DNA from: Candidatus Bathyarchaeota archaeon
GTDB lineage: Archaea > Thermoproteota > Bathyarchaeia > 40CM-2-53-6 > FEN-987
Assembly: GCA_003152955.1 (NCBI GenBank)
Contig: PMBQ01000398.1
Span: 370-7,408 of the forward strand
Direction of reading: 5' to 3'
DNA length: 7,039 bases
How positions within the stretch are numbered: the first letter of the stretch is position 1; the number at the start of each line of letters is the position of its first letter. A program made the translations under genes and the position numbers. A model generated the notes under the pieces. The model was not told where the DNA came from, searched no databases, and saw only the letters and a program-made list of their open reading frames with translations. Positions 1 through 4,584 of this stretch are shown here, piece after piece.

Positions 1-406
1 GTACGTTGCATTCGATGTTGTGAGAACTTACCGGAGCGGGTCTGCGCCGGTTCAGAATAGGGTGGTTACATGATGTCTGGGGGGGAAAGTGTGCTGATAC
101 GCACGCTGGAAATTGAAGTTCCAATCGTGCGGGCAACCAAAATTGAACTGCCGTTGTTCCGTGCTGCTTGACCTTACTGACCTATATGTACCGGTAAGTT
201 GGGGCTGAAATCCTCTGCCCTATCTCTGATGGTAACGCGGCTGCTCAAAGCGCGCACGTGACTGGGCGTGGGCGAAAGAGGCTGCATTGAAAAACGAGTA
301 GACAGGAAGCGGAAGGGTTCTTTCACATGCTTCTAACCTGTATAGCAGGTGAGGGCCCTCCTCAAACATCCTTGCCCAAACCGTCCAAGAGGTTCACCAT
401 TCTAAT
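1..406. other. Leading stretch without a firm gene
   Basis: I see no convincing gene here. One micro-ORF is possible at 70-171 (+) and is listed separately. The perfect palindrome GAGGGCCCTC at 351-360 follows a short inverted repeat, ACCTG (336-340) and CAGGT (346-350), so two adjacent small stems could form, but no function can be assigned. I looked for RNase P, SRP RNA and tRNA-like conserved blocks by eye and found none that could be defended. Confidence 0.4.
70..171 (+). CDS. Possible 33-residue micro-ORF
   Basis: An ATG at 70 (followed by a second ATG at 73) opens a 33-residue frame ending in TGA at 169-171. A stop lies just upstream in frame (58-60), so the ORF is not the tail of a longer one. 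GGTGGT at 61-66 could act as a weak ribosome-binding site, but its spacing to the ATG is short. The peptide has an alternating hydrophobic/charged stretch, LEIEVPIVRATKIELPLF, which would suit a beta-rich fold. I do not recognise it. It could equally be chance or the remnant of a larger gene. Confidence 0.2.
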   Translation: MMSGGESVLIRTLEIEVPIVRATKIELPLFRAA

Positions 407-499
407 TCACCTTCGGCCAGAATCAGGAAACGAGCATTTTACGAAATTTCCTTCACGAAGGGTCCATTCTGAAGCGATTGGCTGGTCGAAACGAATCAT
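407..499 (-). CDS. Possible 30-residue micro-ORF or gene remnant
   Basis: On the minus strand an ATG at 499 opens a 30-residue frame ending in TGA at 407-409, with a weak AAGG before the start. The peptide contains IASEWTLREGNFVKCSF, which looks protein-like. If the TGA were read through, the same frame would continue with IRMVNLLDGLGKDV before a second TGA, so this may be a decayed longer gene with two nonsense changes (CGA to TGA is the simplest route). The family is not recognised. The open frame on the opposite strand at 327-530 has poorer composition and I take it as antisense. Confidence 0.22.
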   Translation of the reverse strand: MIRFDQPIASEWTLREGNFVKCSFPDSGRR

Positions 500-543
500 T
501 TGCCTTCTTGCTTATACACAGCGACACTAGTAGTAGTGATCTT

Positions 544-550
544 GGATGAT
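544..550 (+). promoter_or_regulatory. Ribosome-binding site deciding the zinc-ribbon start
   Basis: GGATGAT lies six bases before the ATG at 557. It resembles the archaeal GGTGAT type that pairs with the 16S 3' end. It favours the ATG at 557 over the longer reading from 500, whose extra 19 residues are hydrophobic and unlike a zinc-ribbon leader. Confidence 0.4.
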
Positions 551-556
551 GTTCTG

Positions 557-688
557 ATGATAGTTCCAACAAGATGTAAAAAATGCGGCCGCGCTGTCTT
601 CTCCACGGGATTGCCTTCCGGGGACGCTCTTTGCGTAACCTGTGCCAGATTAGAGGCTGCTAGAAGAATGAGTTTCAGCATAGAATGA
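557..688 (+). CDS. Small zinc-ribbon protein (CxxC-x15-CxxC)
   Basis: This is a 43-residue protein with two CxxC knuckles: Cys7 and Cys10 in RCKKCGR, and Cys26 and Cys29 in LCVTCAR. The spacing suits one structural zinc ion in a zinc-ribbon fold. The short tail is Arg- and Ala-rich (ARLEAARR). Such stand-alone ribbons are common in archaea, where they usually bind nucleic acid or protein partners, but no specific function can be read from this sequence. The start at 557 is preferred because a GGATGAT ribosome-binding site precedes it. Its TGA stop overlaps the next ATG as ATGA at 685-688, which suggests translational coupling with the downstream gene. An alternative longer start lies at 500. 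Confidence 0.6.
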   Translation: MIVPTRCKKCGRAVFSTGLPSGDALCVTCARLEAARRMSFSIE

Positions 689-986
689 ATGGCGCATATC
701 TTGCCACCGAAGTCTTTTCGGAATCTGAGAGGCTTATCGTAGAGTACATTGTTCCCCCGCAGAACACAGCGAATTGGTCTACGTACAACACTGCCATTCT
801 CGCACAAAGAAATTCTTGCCCCGTTGGAGCCAAGCACTTTCGAAAATGTTGGCGGACGGAATCAGGCAAACAGAGGGTCATTCGCAGAAGGACCATTACG
901 TTTTGTTCGGTAAGCTGGGGATCTTAATCGGTGAAACAGCCAGAGTCTTAGGAAAGAAGTTGCTACAGACCGCTCCTTCGTTTTAG
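685..986 (+). pseudogene. Unknown gene coupled to the zinc ribbon, apparently frame-shifted
   Basis: An ATG overlapping the zinc-ribbon stop (ATGA) opens a frame with credible protein sequence at its start (ESERLIVEYIV, then NWSTYNTAILAQRN), which degenerates after about residue 52 into Arg-rich sequence and stops at 927. A second frame, open to the TAG at 986, carries the better C-terminal half (SKMLADGIRQTEGHSQKDHY, then FGKLGILIGETARVLGKKLL). Joining them near 800-850 by a one-base (-1) shift gives a protein of about 100 residues. I do not recognise the family; a small helical or winged-helix protein is possible. Either the gene is broken by a single-base loss, or the two halves are joined by frameshifting, or one half is chance. 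The 685-927 frame read alone would be an 80-residue protein. Confidence 0.38.
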
Positions 987-1136
987 TCACGGTGTGAGGG
1001 AATTCTCTTGTTCTAGGCTGGAAGGATCTTGCTCTCCTGCCCAGAGTGAACTTTTGCAGTGACTTCTTTGTAAACTTCCTTCTTTCATGACTGAACGCCA
1101 TTAGAGCAGCGCATAAGCATTGAAAAGAAACTACGG

Positions 1137-1142
1137 AAAAAA
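1137..1142 (-). terminator. Possible oligo-T terminator after the CsbD-like gene
   Basis: On the minus strand a run of six T (AAAAAA on the plus strand, continuing into AATT) lies about 32 bases beyond the stop of the CsbD-like gene. Archaeal RNA polymerase often terminates at such T-runs without needing a hairpin. Nothing else supports it. Confidence 0.3.
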
Positions 1143-1173
1143 TTAGCGGACGCGTACGTGCTAGAACGTCGGC

Positions 1174-1344
1174 TTACTCTTTGGACTTTCTTTTGACTTT
1201 CCCTATTTCCTCTTGTGCTTTTCCTTGGACTTTCTCAATTTTGCCTTTGACCTGTTCCTCTCTGTTATTCGTTAATTTGCCTACTTGGTCACGCATCTTT
1301 CCTTGGATTTGTTTATTTTTTCCCTTCACTTCTTCTTTGCTCAT
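1174..1344 (-). CDS. CsbD-like small stress protein
   Basis: This is a 56-residue, very lysine- and glutamate-rich protein. The repeated KGK...QGK pattern (EEVKGKNKQIQGKMRDQVGK, then EQVKGKIEKVQGKAQEEIGK) matches the CsbD/UPF0337 family, a fold of two near-repeat helical halves. The length is close to the usual 55-70. In bacteria, family members are induced by general stress; their biochemical role is unknown. I chose the ATG at 1344 because GTGAT (1349-1353 on this strand) sits four bases upstream; an ATG at 1365 would add seven residues (MHPDVID) that the family does not need. It is transcribed away from the DUF883-like gene and shares the AT-rich region between them. The family is mainly bacterial, so lateral transfer is possible. 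Confidence 0.8.
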   Translation of the reverse strand: MSKEEVKGKNKQIQGKMRDQVGKLTNNREEQVKGKIEKVQGKAQEEIGKVKRKSKE

Positions 1345-1375
1345 GTCAATCACGTCAGGATGCATTATACTTGGT

Positions 1376-1395
1376 TAAATATATAAATTTATATC
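1376..1395. promoter_or_regulatory. Shared AT-rich divergent promoter region
   Basis: A nearly uninterrupted A/T block contains TATA-like boxes on both strands (TTTATATATTT on the minus strand; AAATATATAAA and TTTATAT on the plus strand). With archaeal geometry, where the start of transcription lies about 25 bases downstream of the box, transcripts would begin near 1355-1365 leftwards and 1408-1420 rightwards. These positions suit the CsbD start at 1344 and the DUF883 start at 1429. The rightward mRNA would have little or no leader. Confidence 0.5.
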
Positions 1396-1428
1396 ATGCT
1401 ATACACATATCGAGTTCGGTTACCCTTC

Positions 1429-1650
1429 ATGTCTACGAACAAAGAAGCTCAGGATGTTCGTGAGGTGGAAAAGTACGTCAAGAATCTCCGAAAGGACGTG
1501 GACGAGCGTCTGGACGATCTGAAAGGTCAGATTACCGCGGTTTCTCAGAAAGCAACCAAAACGGTTGTGGAGCGCCCGCTATTGGCTCTTGCCGTGACAT
1601 GTGTGGTGGGAATGGTAGTAGGAATCGTTCTATCAAAAAGCAGAGACTAA
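1429..1650 (+). CDS. DUF883 (YqjD/ElaB)-like tail-anchored protein
   Basis: This is a 73-residue protein. Residues 8-45 form a charged amphipathic helix rich in Lys, Asp and Glu (VEKYVKNLRKDVDERLDDLK). It is followed by VVERP and a single C-terminal membrane segment at about 50-68 (LLALAVTCVVGMVVGIVLS) with a basic tail, KSRD. That order, including the ERP just before the membrane helix, is the signature of the DUF883 family. The E. coli members ElaB and YqjD are stationary-phase inner-membrane proteins; YqjD binds ribosomes. The start at 1429 is preferred over the ATG at 1396 because the latter lies upstream of the transcription start predicted from the TATA-like block. No clear ribosome-binding site is seen, which fits a short-leader or leaderless mRNA. 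Confidence 0.7.
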   Translation: MSTNKEAQDVREVEKYVKNLRKDVDERLDDLKGQITAVSQKATKTVVERPLLALAVTCVVGMVVGIVLSKSRD

Positions 1651-1720
1651 GCGAAGCACGTTACCAGTAAACCCGACACAACACAAGTACGACAGCAAGC
1701 TACCGGAGGAGAGTGGAGCG

Positions 1721-1731
1721 GGTTCAAATTC
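1721..1731 (+). repeat. Left arm of an 11-base inverted repeat (GGTTCAAATTC)
   Basis: GGTTCAAATTC here recurs inverted at 2146-2156, so the two copies flank the HEAT-like gene. The motif matches the tRNA T-arm (B-box) consensus GGTTCRANYCC in ten of eleven positions. At this copy, GCGGG and TCAGC can pair in four of five positions around the loop, but I could not build D, anticodon and acceptor stems, so it is not a complete tRNA. Confidence 0.35.
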
Positions 1732-1740
1732 AGCTAGGTG

Positions 1741-1980
1741 TTAATCTGAACTTTTGAGTTTGGCTATCCAACTGAGCGCACGTTCTTTGATTTGATTAGT
1801 ATTTGCTTGTTCGCTAATCTCTATCAACGCGGGGATCGCTGGTTTCTCGAAAGCTGCAAGTGCTTCAATGGCGCTAAAACAAGCGTCATATTCAGTTGAG
1901 GAACCGTAGCTACTTATTGGCTTTAAGGCAGCCTTCTTCAGGAGATCTATTTGCTCCTTTTCAGATAATTCTGAACCCAT
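1741..1980 (-). CDS. HEAT-repeat-like small helical protein
   Basis: This is a 79-residue, all-helical protein. Residues 34-76 read as about one and a half HEAT-type helix pairs: CFSAIEALAAFEKPAIPALI, with the typical Pro between helices and the A.PALIEI motif, then KERALSWIAKLK. HEAT units are scaffolds for protein or nucleic-acid contacts, and a protein this short normally pairs with itself or a partner. It is the last gene of a minus-strand cluster behind the radical SAM gene, 33 bases after a possible small gene. The start at 1980 is the first ATG; no strong ribosome-binding site precedes it (AAAGGGT lies about eight bases upstream). The specific role is unknown. Confidence 0.65.
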   Translation of the reverse strand: MGSELSEKEQIDLLKKAALKPISSYGSSTEYDACFSAIEALAAFEKPAIPALIEISEQANTNQIKERALSWIAKLKSSD

Positions 1981-2013
1981 CTACTGTACCCTTTCTATAG
2001 GGTGGTTCAGACA

Positions 2014-2180
2014 TCAATCCAGAAAAGCCTTTGCATCATGCTCGTCACTTTCGAGAATTCTCGTAAAGCTTCCCAACGCATTTCTCAGACGGTTCACCAA
2101 TCTCCGCACAAGTCTTTCTGAGTTTAACCTAATGTGCGAGCAGTAGAATTTGAACCGTAATTCTCGTGCATGTTATCCAT
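2014..2180 (-). pseudogene. Possible small Arg-rich helical gene with a frame change
   Basis: Between the radical SAM and HEAT-like genes, a minus-strand frame is open from 2172 to a TGA at 2014-2016 and encodes strongly helix-like sequence (LNSERLVRRLVNRLRNALGS, then FTRILESDEHDAKAFLD) but has no ATG, GTG or TTG at its head. An ATG at 2180 starts a different frame that gives only MDNMHENYGSNSTARTLG. A -1 shift near 2155-2165 would join them into a protein of about 56 residues. The spacing to both neighbours (about 38 and 33 bases) fits an operon. It may be a gene broken by one lost base, a frameshifted gene, or two unrelated frames. The family is not recognised. Confidence 0.38.
2146..2156 (-). 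repeat. Right arm of an 11-base inverted repeat (GGTTCAAATTC)
   Basis: This is the minus-strand copy of the T-loop-like motif found at 1721-1731. Locally, AGAATT and AATTCT can also pair to form a six-base stem with the loop ACGGTTCA. It lies inside the possible frame-shifted gene, close to the point where the frame appears to change. Confidence 0.35.
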
Positions 2181-2218
2181 GGTCCGCCAGCCAAGAAGTT
2201 AAAGTCTGCAACGTCTTC

Positions 2219-3367
2219 CTAATTTGGTAGTCCAGTAGTCACCTGGTAAACTCTGTCTTGAGACCGAAGATAAGTTGACTTTTCTTCGTTGCAGTCCTGA
2301 TGTTTTCGATGACGAATTGGAGCACAAGCTGCTTTCTTGTGAATTTCGAACCATTCAGTATCTAGTTGATATAGGCCTGCAAATGCTCCAGCAGTCTCAC
2401 ACATGCCACATCTTTCACACATGGGTTTGTTTTCGCCGCCTATGAAACAGGGTGTTTTTACTTTACCTAGGTGATTTAGTGAAAGAAACGCCCACGATGG
2501 GCAGTTTTTCGTCCATTCGTTGGAACGCAACAGATTGAGTTGATTTTCTGTGTTTAGGAAAAAATCAGGATAATTGTCTTTCAGTTTCAAGATTCGGTCT
2601 ACAATTTCATCTCTTTTTCTGCCAAACGGTACCCAGAGTTCATCGTTTGGGCTGAAAGGAGTGTAGAACTGGAAGGTCATCATATTCACTAACTCATGCC
2701 ACTCCTCAACCACTCTTTCAATACAATCGGAATTCATCGTGTTTAGTGACATATTTGCAAAGACTTTTCCGTCATAATTTTCCACGTTTTGTTTGACTTT
2801 CTTGTAAATTGGCAATCCTCGAATATTGTTGTGAATTTCTTCTGTTCCGTCCACAGAAACGTAATAGGTTACGCCGCCAAAGTTGATCAGCGGAAACGTT
2901 CCATTAGTCACCACGTAGACTTGGTTAGGCATTTCCTCGTTAAACACTTCAATTATCTTCGGTCTCAGTAGCGGTTCTCCACCCGTAAGCGCTACTTGAA
3001 AGATCTTCTCTTTTTTCAAGACGGTTCTAATTATCTCCCTCCATTTTTCCACTGGCAGCCCCCTAGATGATTCAAAATTCTTCCACCAGTAACAATGTTT
3101 GCATCTGAGATTGCACGAATTGGTTATGTCAACCGATGCGTAAATCGGTAGTTTGGCTCCAAGATTGATTTTCAATATTTTGATGAAGAGGTTGGCGTAA
3201 TCTCCGAATGGCTCAGAATCTTTGAACAAAACAGTAGGCGCCATACTCAGAATGCGAGGTGCTAGCCTAAGCACATCTGATAAAAATGAATTTCCGAATC
3301 TCATTTTGATCATCAATTCGTGAAATACGAAACAAATAACCGGAAACAAGCTATGGATCTGGAGCAT
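2219..3367 (-). CDS. Radical SAM enzyme with a C-terminal cysteine cluster
   Basis: The 382-residue protein carries the radical SAM core. Cys85, Cys89 and Cys92 (CNLRCKHCYWW) would bind the catalytic 4Fe-4S cluster; GGEP (129-132) helps hold S-adenosylmethionine; VTNG (153-156) and SVDG (171-174) mark later barrel strands. After the barrel comes a cysteine set: Cys289, Cys307 (GKVKTPCF) and Cys317, Cys320, Cys323 (CERCGMC). It resembles a Twitch/SPASM or HpnH-type tail and suggests an auxiliary iron-sulfur cluster. The substrate cannot be read; peptide or protein modification is possible. The first 18-21 residues look non-homologous: ATGs at 3313 and 3304 are alternatives, and TGATC just before 3304 could be a ribosome-binding site. 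It heads a minus-strand cluster with a small gene and a HEAT-like gene. The GC content is visibly lower than in the SDR gene. Confidence 0.85.
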   Translation of the reverse strand: MLQIHSLFPVICFVFHELMIKMRFGNSFLSDVLRLAPRILSMAPTVLFKDSEPFGDYANLFIKILKINLGAKLPIYASVDITNSCNLRCKHCYWWKNFESSRGLPVEKWREIIRTVLKKEKIFQVALTGGEPLLRPKIIEVFNEEMPNQVYVVTNGTFPLINFGGVTYYVSVDGTEEIHNNIRGLPIYKKVKQNVENYDGKVFANMSLNTMNSDCIERVVEEWHELVNMMTFQFYTPFSPNDELWVPFGRKRDEIVDRILKLKDNYPDFFLNTENQLNLLRSNEWTKNCPSWAFLSLNHLGKVKTPCFIGGENKPMCERCGMCETAGAFAGLYQLDTEWFEIHKKAACAPIRHRKHQDCNEEKSTYLRSQDRVYQVTTGLPN

Positions 3368-3390
3368 AATAACTAATTGAATAATACTCC
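3368..3390 (-). promoter_or_regulatory. Possible TATA-like promoter of the radical SAM gene
   Basis: The AT-rich TATTATTCAATTAGTTATT on the minus strand lies immediately before the ATG at 3367. If it is box A, transcription would begin near 3360, downstream of that ATG. That would favour translation from 3313 or 3304. Confidence 0.28.
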
Positions 3391-3429
3391 AACGCCAAGC
3401 CTCTTCACAATCGGATTGTTAGCCTTCAT
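3373..3429 (-). CDS. Possible 18-residue micro-ORF before the radical SAM gene
   Basis: An ATG at 3429, preceded by AGGAAACC, opens a frame for MKANNPIVKRLGVGVLFN ending in TAG, six bases before the ATG at 3367. Its place directly upstream of a radical SAM gene on the same strand makes a leader peptide or a modification substrate conceivable, but a frame this short is expected by chance. An opposing TTG-started frame (3377-3481, +) with one hydrophobic stretch overlaps it and seems less likely. Confidence 0.22.
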   Translation of the reverse strand: MKANNPIVKRLGVGVLFN

Positions 3430-3512
3430 GGTTTCCTATGTTTTCTGCACTGCCTATCTTGCGTCTTCGTCATTTATCTAATGATTCACTCAATTCCTCT
3501 GCGTTTATCCTG

Positions 3513-3522
3513 CGTCTAGACG
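3513..3522. repeat. 10-base perfect palindrome CGTCTAGACG
   Basis: A perfect two-fold symmetric 10-mer lies in the gap between the radical SAM gene and the lysine-rich microprotein gene, about 150 bases upstream of the radical SAM start. It could be a regulator binding site or chance; no second copy was found in the window. Confidence 0.25.
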
Positions 3523-3636
3523 ACGAATGAGCAAGTCGTTATGGAAGAGTGCGGGGGATTTTGGATTTCTCGAAGGGCCCTAATCTTCGTCCCTGAGGCG
3601 ATGTTCCTTCAGGTTGCAACGTTTTTTCGTGTGTTC

Positions 3637-3723
3637 CTAATGGAATGTTCGATAAGCTTCTTTACGCTTCTTCTCCTTCGCGATTTTCTCCTTTGCAGCT
3701 TTACTTTTCTTTTTGGCTACCAT
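3637..3723 (-). CDS. Lysine-rich 28-residue microprotein
   Basis: A minus-strand ATG at 3723 is preceded seven bases upstream by AGGTGA (3731-3736), the best ribosome-binding site in the window. The product begins MVAKKKSKAAKEKIAKEKKR and ends KEAYRTFH before TAG. More than a third of the residues are Lys, and the K-A-E pattern predicts a single basic helix, as in small nucleic-acid-associated peptides. A second frame, ending in TAA at 3539-3541, continues with IPLGTHEKTLQPEGTSPQGR and GPFEKSKIPRTLP, so the native protein may be about 60 residues joined by a -1 shift near 3645-3660. The overlapping plus-strand frame at 3541-3777, rich in Phe and Leu, is simply the antisense of this lysine-rich gene. 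Confidence 0.5.
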   Translation of the reverse strand: MVAKKKSKAAKEKIAKEKKRKEAYRTFH

Positions 3724-3730
3724 ATGCTAG

Positions 3731-3736
3731 TCACCT
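3731..3736 (-). promoter_or_regulatory. Strong ribosome-binding site AGGTGA
   Basis: AGGTGA on the minus strand, within GAGAGGTGACTAGCATATG, is seven bases before the ATG at 3723. It matches the archaeal anti-Shine-Dalgarno complement exactly and is the main reason for accepting the short lysine-rich gene. Confidence 0.55.
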
Positions 3737-3874
3737 CTCGGATGCTAGGTAGTACTATCTCTCGAATAAATGATTAGTATCGAAGTCAACAAAGAACGAA
3801 AGGTGAATTCGGGAATTGCAAGCATAATGATTGGACTATTAAGAGTTCAATGCTTGCCTATACTTTCAGAAAAG

Positions 3875-3888
3875 GTATCTTCAGATAC
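3875..3888. repeat. Inverted repeat GTATCT-TC-AGATAC
   Basis: Six-base arms around a two-base centre lie ten bases beyond the stop of the permease relic. On the minus strand the repeat is followed by CTTTTC, so it might once have been a terminator; the loop is too tight for all six pairs to form. Confidence 0.3.
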
Positions 3889-3897
3889 GTCAAGGCT

Positions 3898-3975
3898 CTA
3901 TCCATATCGCAATGCTTCAATTGGGTTCATCTCTGCAGTTTTCCTCGCTGGAATAGATTGAAGAATAGATTGAAG
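3898..3975 (-). pseudogene. Relic C-terminus of an FtsX/MacB-type ABC permease
   Basis: A 25-codon minus-strand frame between two stops reads IPARKTAEMNPIEALRYG and then TAG. The PARKxAxMxPIEALRY motif is the hallmark C-terminal cytoplasmic end of FtsX-like ABC transporter permeases (MacB and LolC types), which normally follows the last membrane helix and ends the protein. Here a TGA (3976-3978) lies only seven residues upstream of the PARK motif, and I see no remains of the last membrane helices (GILLG- or GGLIG-like) or of an ATPase gene nearby. The segment is therefore the tail of a lost gene. A 12-base tandem duplication sits exactly at its truncated end. The plus-strand frames at 3770-3961 and 3850-4044 are antisense to it. 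Confidence 0.6.
3951..3974. repeat. Tandem duplication of 12 bases (GAATAGATTGAA x2)
   Basis: GAATAGATTGAA at 3951-3962 is repeated perfectly at 3963-3974. On the minus strand it encodes a doubled QSI(L) just before the PARK motif of the permease relic, and a stop follows immediately on its upstream side. It looks like slippage or a scar at the broken end. Confidence 0.7.
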
Positions 3976-4119
3976 TCACAACCTCTGCTCCATAGCCTGT
4001 CTGGTCTGAATCGTTTCGATGCGATGCCCATGACTCTTGTATAGTCTGCATTCCGTTTCGTCAGAAAGAATCTTGTATGTCTCTATTCGAAAAGAACTAA
4101 GCTGAGAACCGCGCTTTGT

Positions 4120-4578
4120 CTAATGTTTACGTTTAGGTGTTCTCGCCAGCAGTAGCACTGCAAGAGCCATGATCATTATTGCTGAGACCATTTGAGTCGG
4201 GAACTCTGGGATGGGGATGTGTGATTCTTCCAGATAGAAGCTGGCGGTTGAAGAAGAGCCATCGGACACGGACACCATTGAACTGTGCGCTACGTATCCA
4301 GACGGGGAGACCGTTAGATTGTAAGTTCCCACAGGCACGTACATCTCGAAGACTCCATTTCCCCCTGTCGAGGCAGTGAATAGCGTAGAGTTAGGATTGG
4401 ACGCGGTCACTTGAACCCACTCAAGTGGAACAACCCGATCATCCCAAGTGAAGCCGTACACCGAACCGTAAATTAATCCGCCGCCCTGTGCAAACGTCTG
4501 CGCAGACGCTGGCGGTGCGCGCAGCATCAAGAAGCCAAGCAAGAACAGAATCGCTAGAGCGTAATGGACCAGTCTCAC
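4120..4578 (-). CDS. Secreted, C-terminally anchored CarboxypepD_reg-like protein with PEFP tail
   Basis: This is a 152-residue exported protein. Residues 1-26 form a signal peptide (basic start, hydrophobic ALAILFLLGFLML, cleavage after PPASA). Residues 34-117 form one beta-sandwich of the carboxypeptidase regulatory type: GSVYG, then VQVTAS, then the family-typical GGNGVFEMYVPVGTYNLTVS and GYV. The C-terminus has IPIPEFP, a membrane helix at about 128-146 and the basic tail KRKH. The IPEFP-helix-basic order is the sorting or anchor tail seen on many secreted archaeal proteins, so this domain is probably held on the outer face of the membrane. The start is GTG at 4578: an in-frame stop lies upstream, AAAGGTAG sits six bases before it, and the signal peptide begins there. 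It is a single gene between gene relics. Its ligand is unknown. Confidence 0.75.
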   Translation of the reverse strand: MRLVHYALAILFLLGFLMLRAPPASAQTFAQGGGLIYGSVYGFTWDDRVVPLEWVQVTASNPNSTLFTASTGGNGVFEMYVPVGTYNLTVSPSGYVAHSSMVSVSDGSSSTASFYLEESHIPIPEFPTQMVSAIMIMALAVLLLARTPKRKH

Positions 4579-4584
4579 CTTAAA

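Noticed and set aside
1013..1084. Minus-strand segment KEVYKEVTAKVHSGQESKIL
   Set aside because: It looks coding-like but has only 23 codons between two stops, with no start and no recognised family; too little to call a gene or relic.
496..1101. Minus-strand frames at 496-837, 675-896 and 862-1101
   Set aside because: Their sequences are compositionally random and overlap each other and the plus-strand zinc-ribbon region; none has a recognisable motif or ribosome-binding site.
1181..1378. Hydrophobic plus-strand frame opposite the CsbD-like gene
   Set aside because: It is the mirror of Lys/Glu-rich codons. The minus-strand protein fits the CsbD pattern closely.
1721..1740. Possible tRNA at the GGTTCAAATTC motif
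   Set aside because: Only a T-arm-like element with one mismatch can be formed. No matching acceptor, D or anticodon stems were found upstream, and the minus-strand copy at 2146-2156 does not form a T-stem either.
3377..3481. TTG-started plus-strand frame with one hydrophobic stretch (FTIGLLAFMVSYVFCTAYLA)
   Set aside because: There is no ribosome-binding site, the start codon is weak, and it lies in the presumed control region of the radical SAM gene.
3541..3777. Plus-strand frame rich in Phe and Leu that could look like a membrane protein
   Set aside because: It is antisense to the lysine-rich microprotein, whose AAA/AAG codons read as TTT/CTT. The minus strand has the strong AGGTGA site.
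3770..4044. Plus-strand frames at 3770-3961 and 3850-4044
   Set aside because: Both run antisense through the permease tail and the 12-base tandem repeat. The minus strand carries the recognisable PARK...PIEALRY motif.
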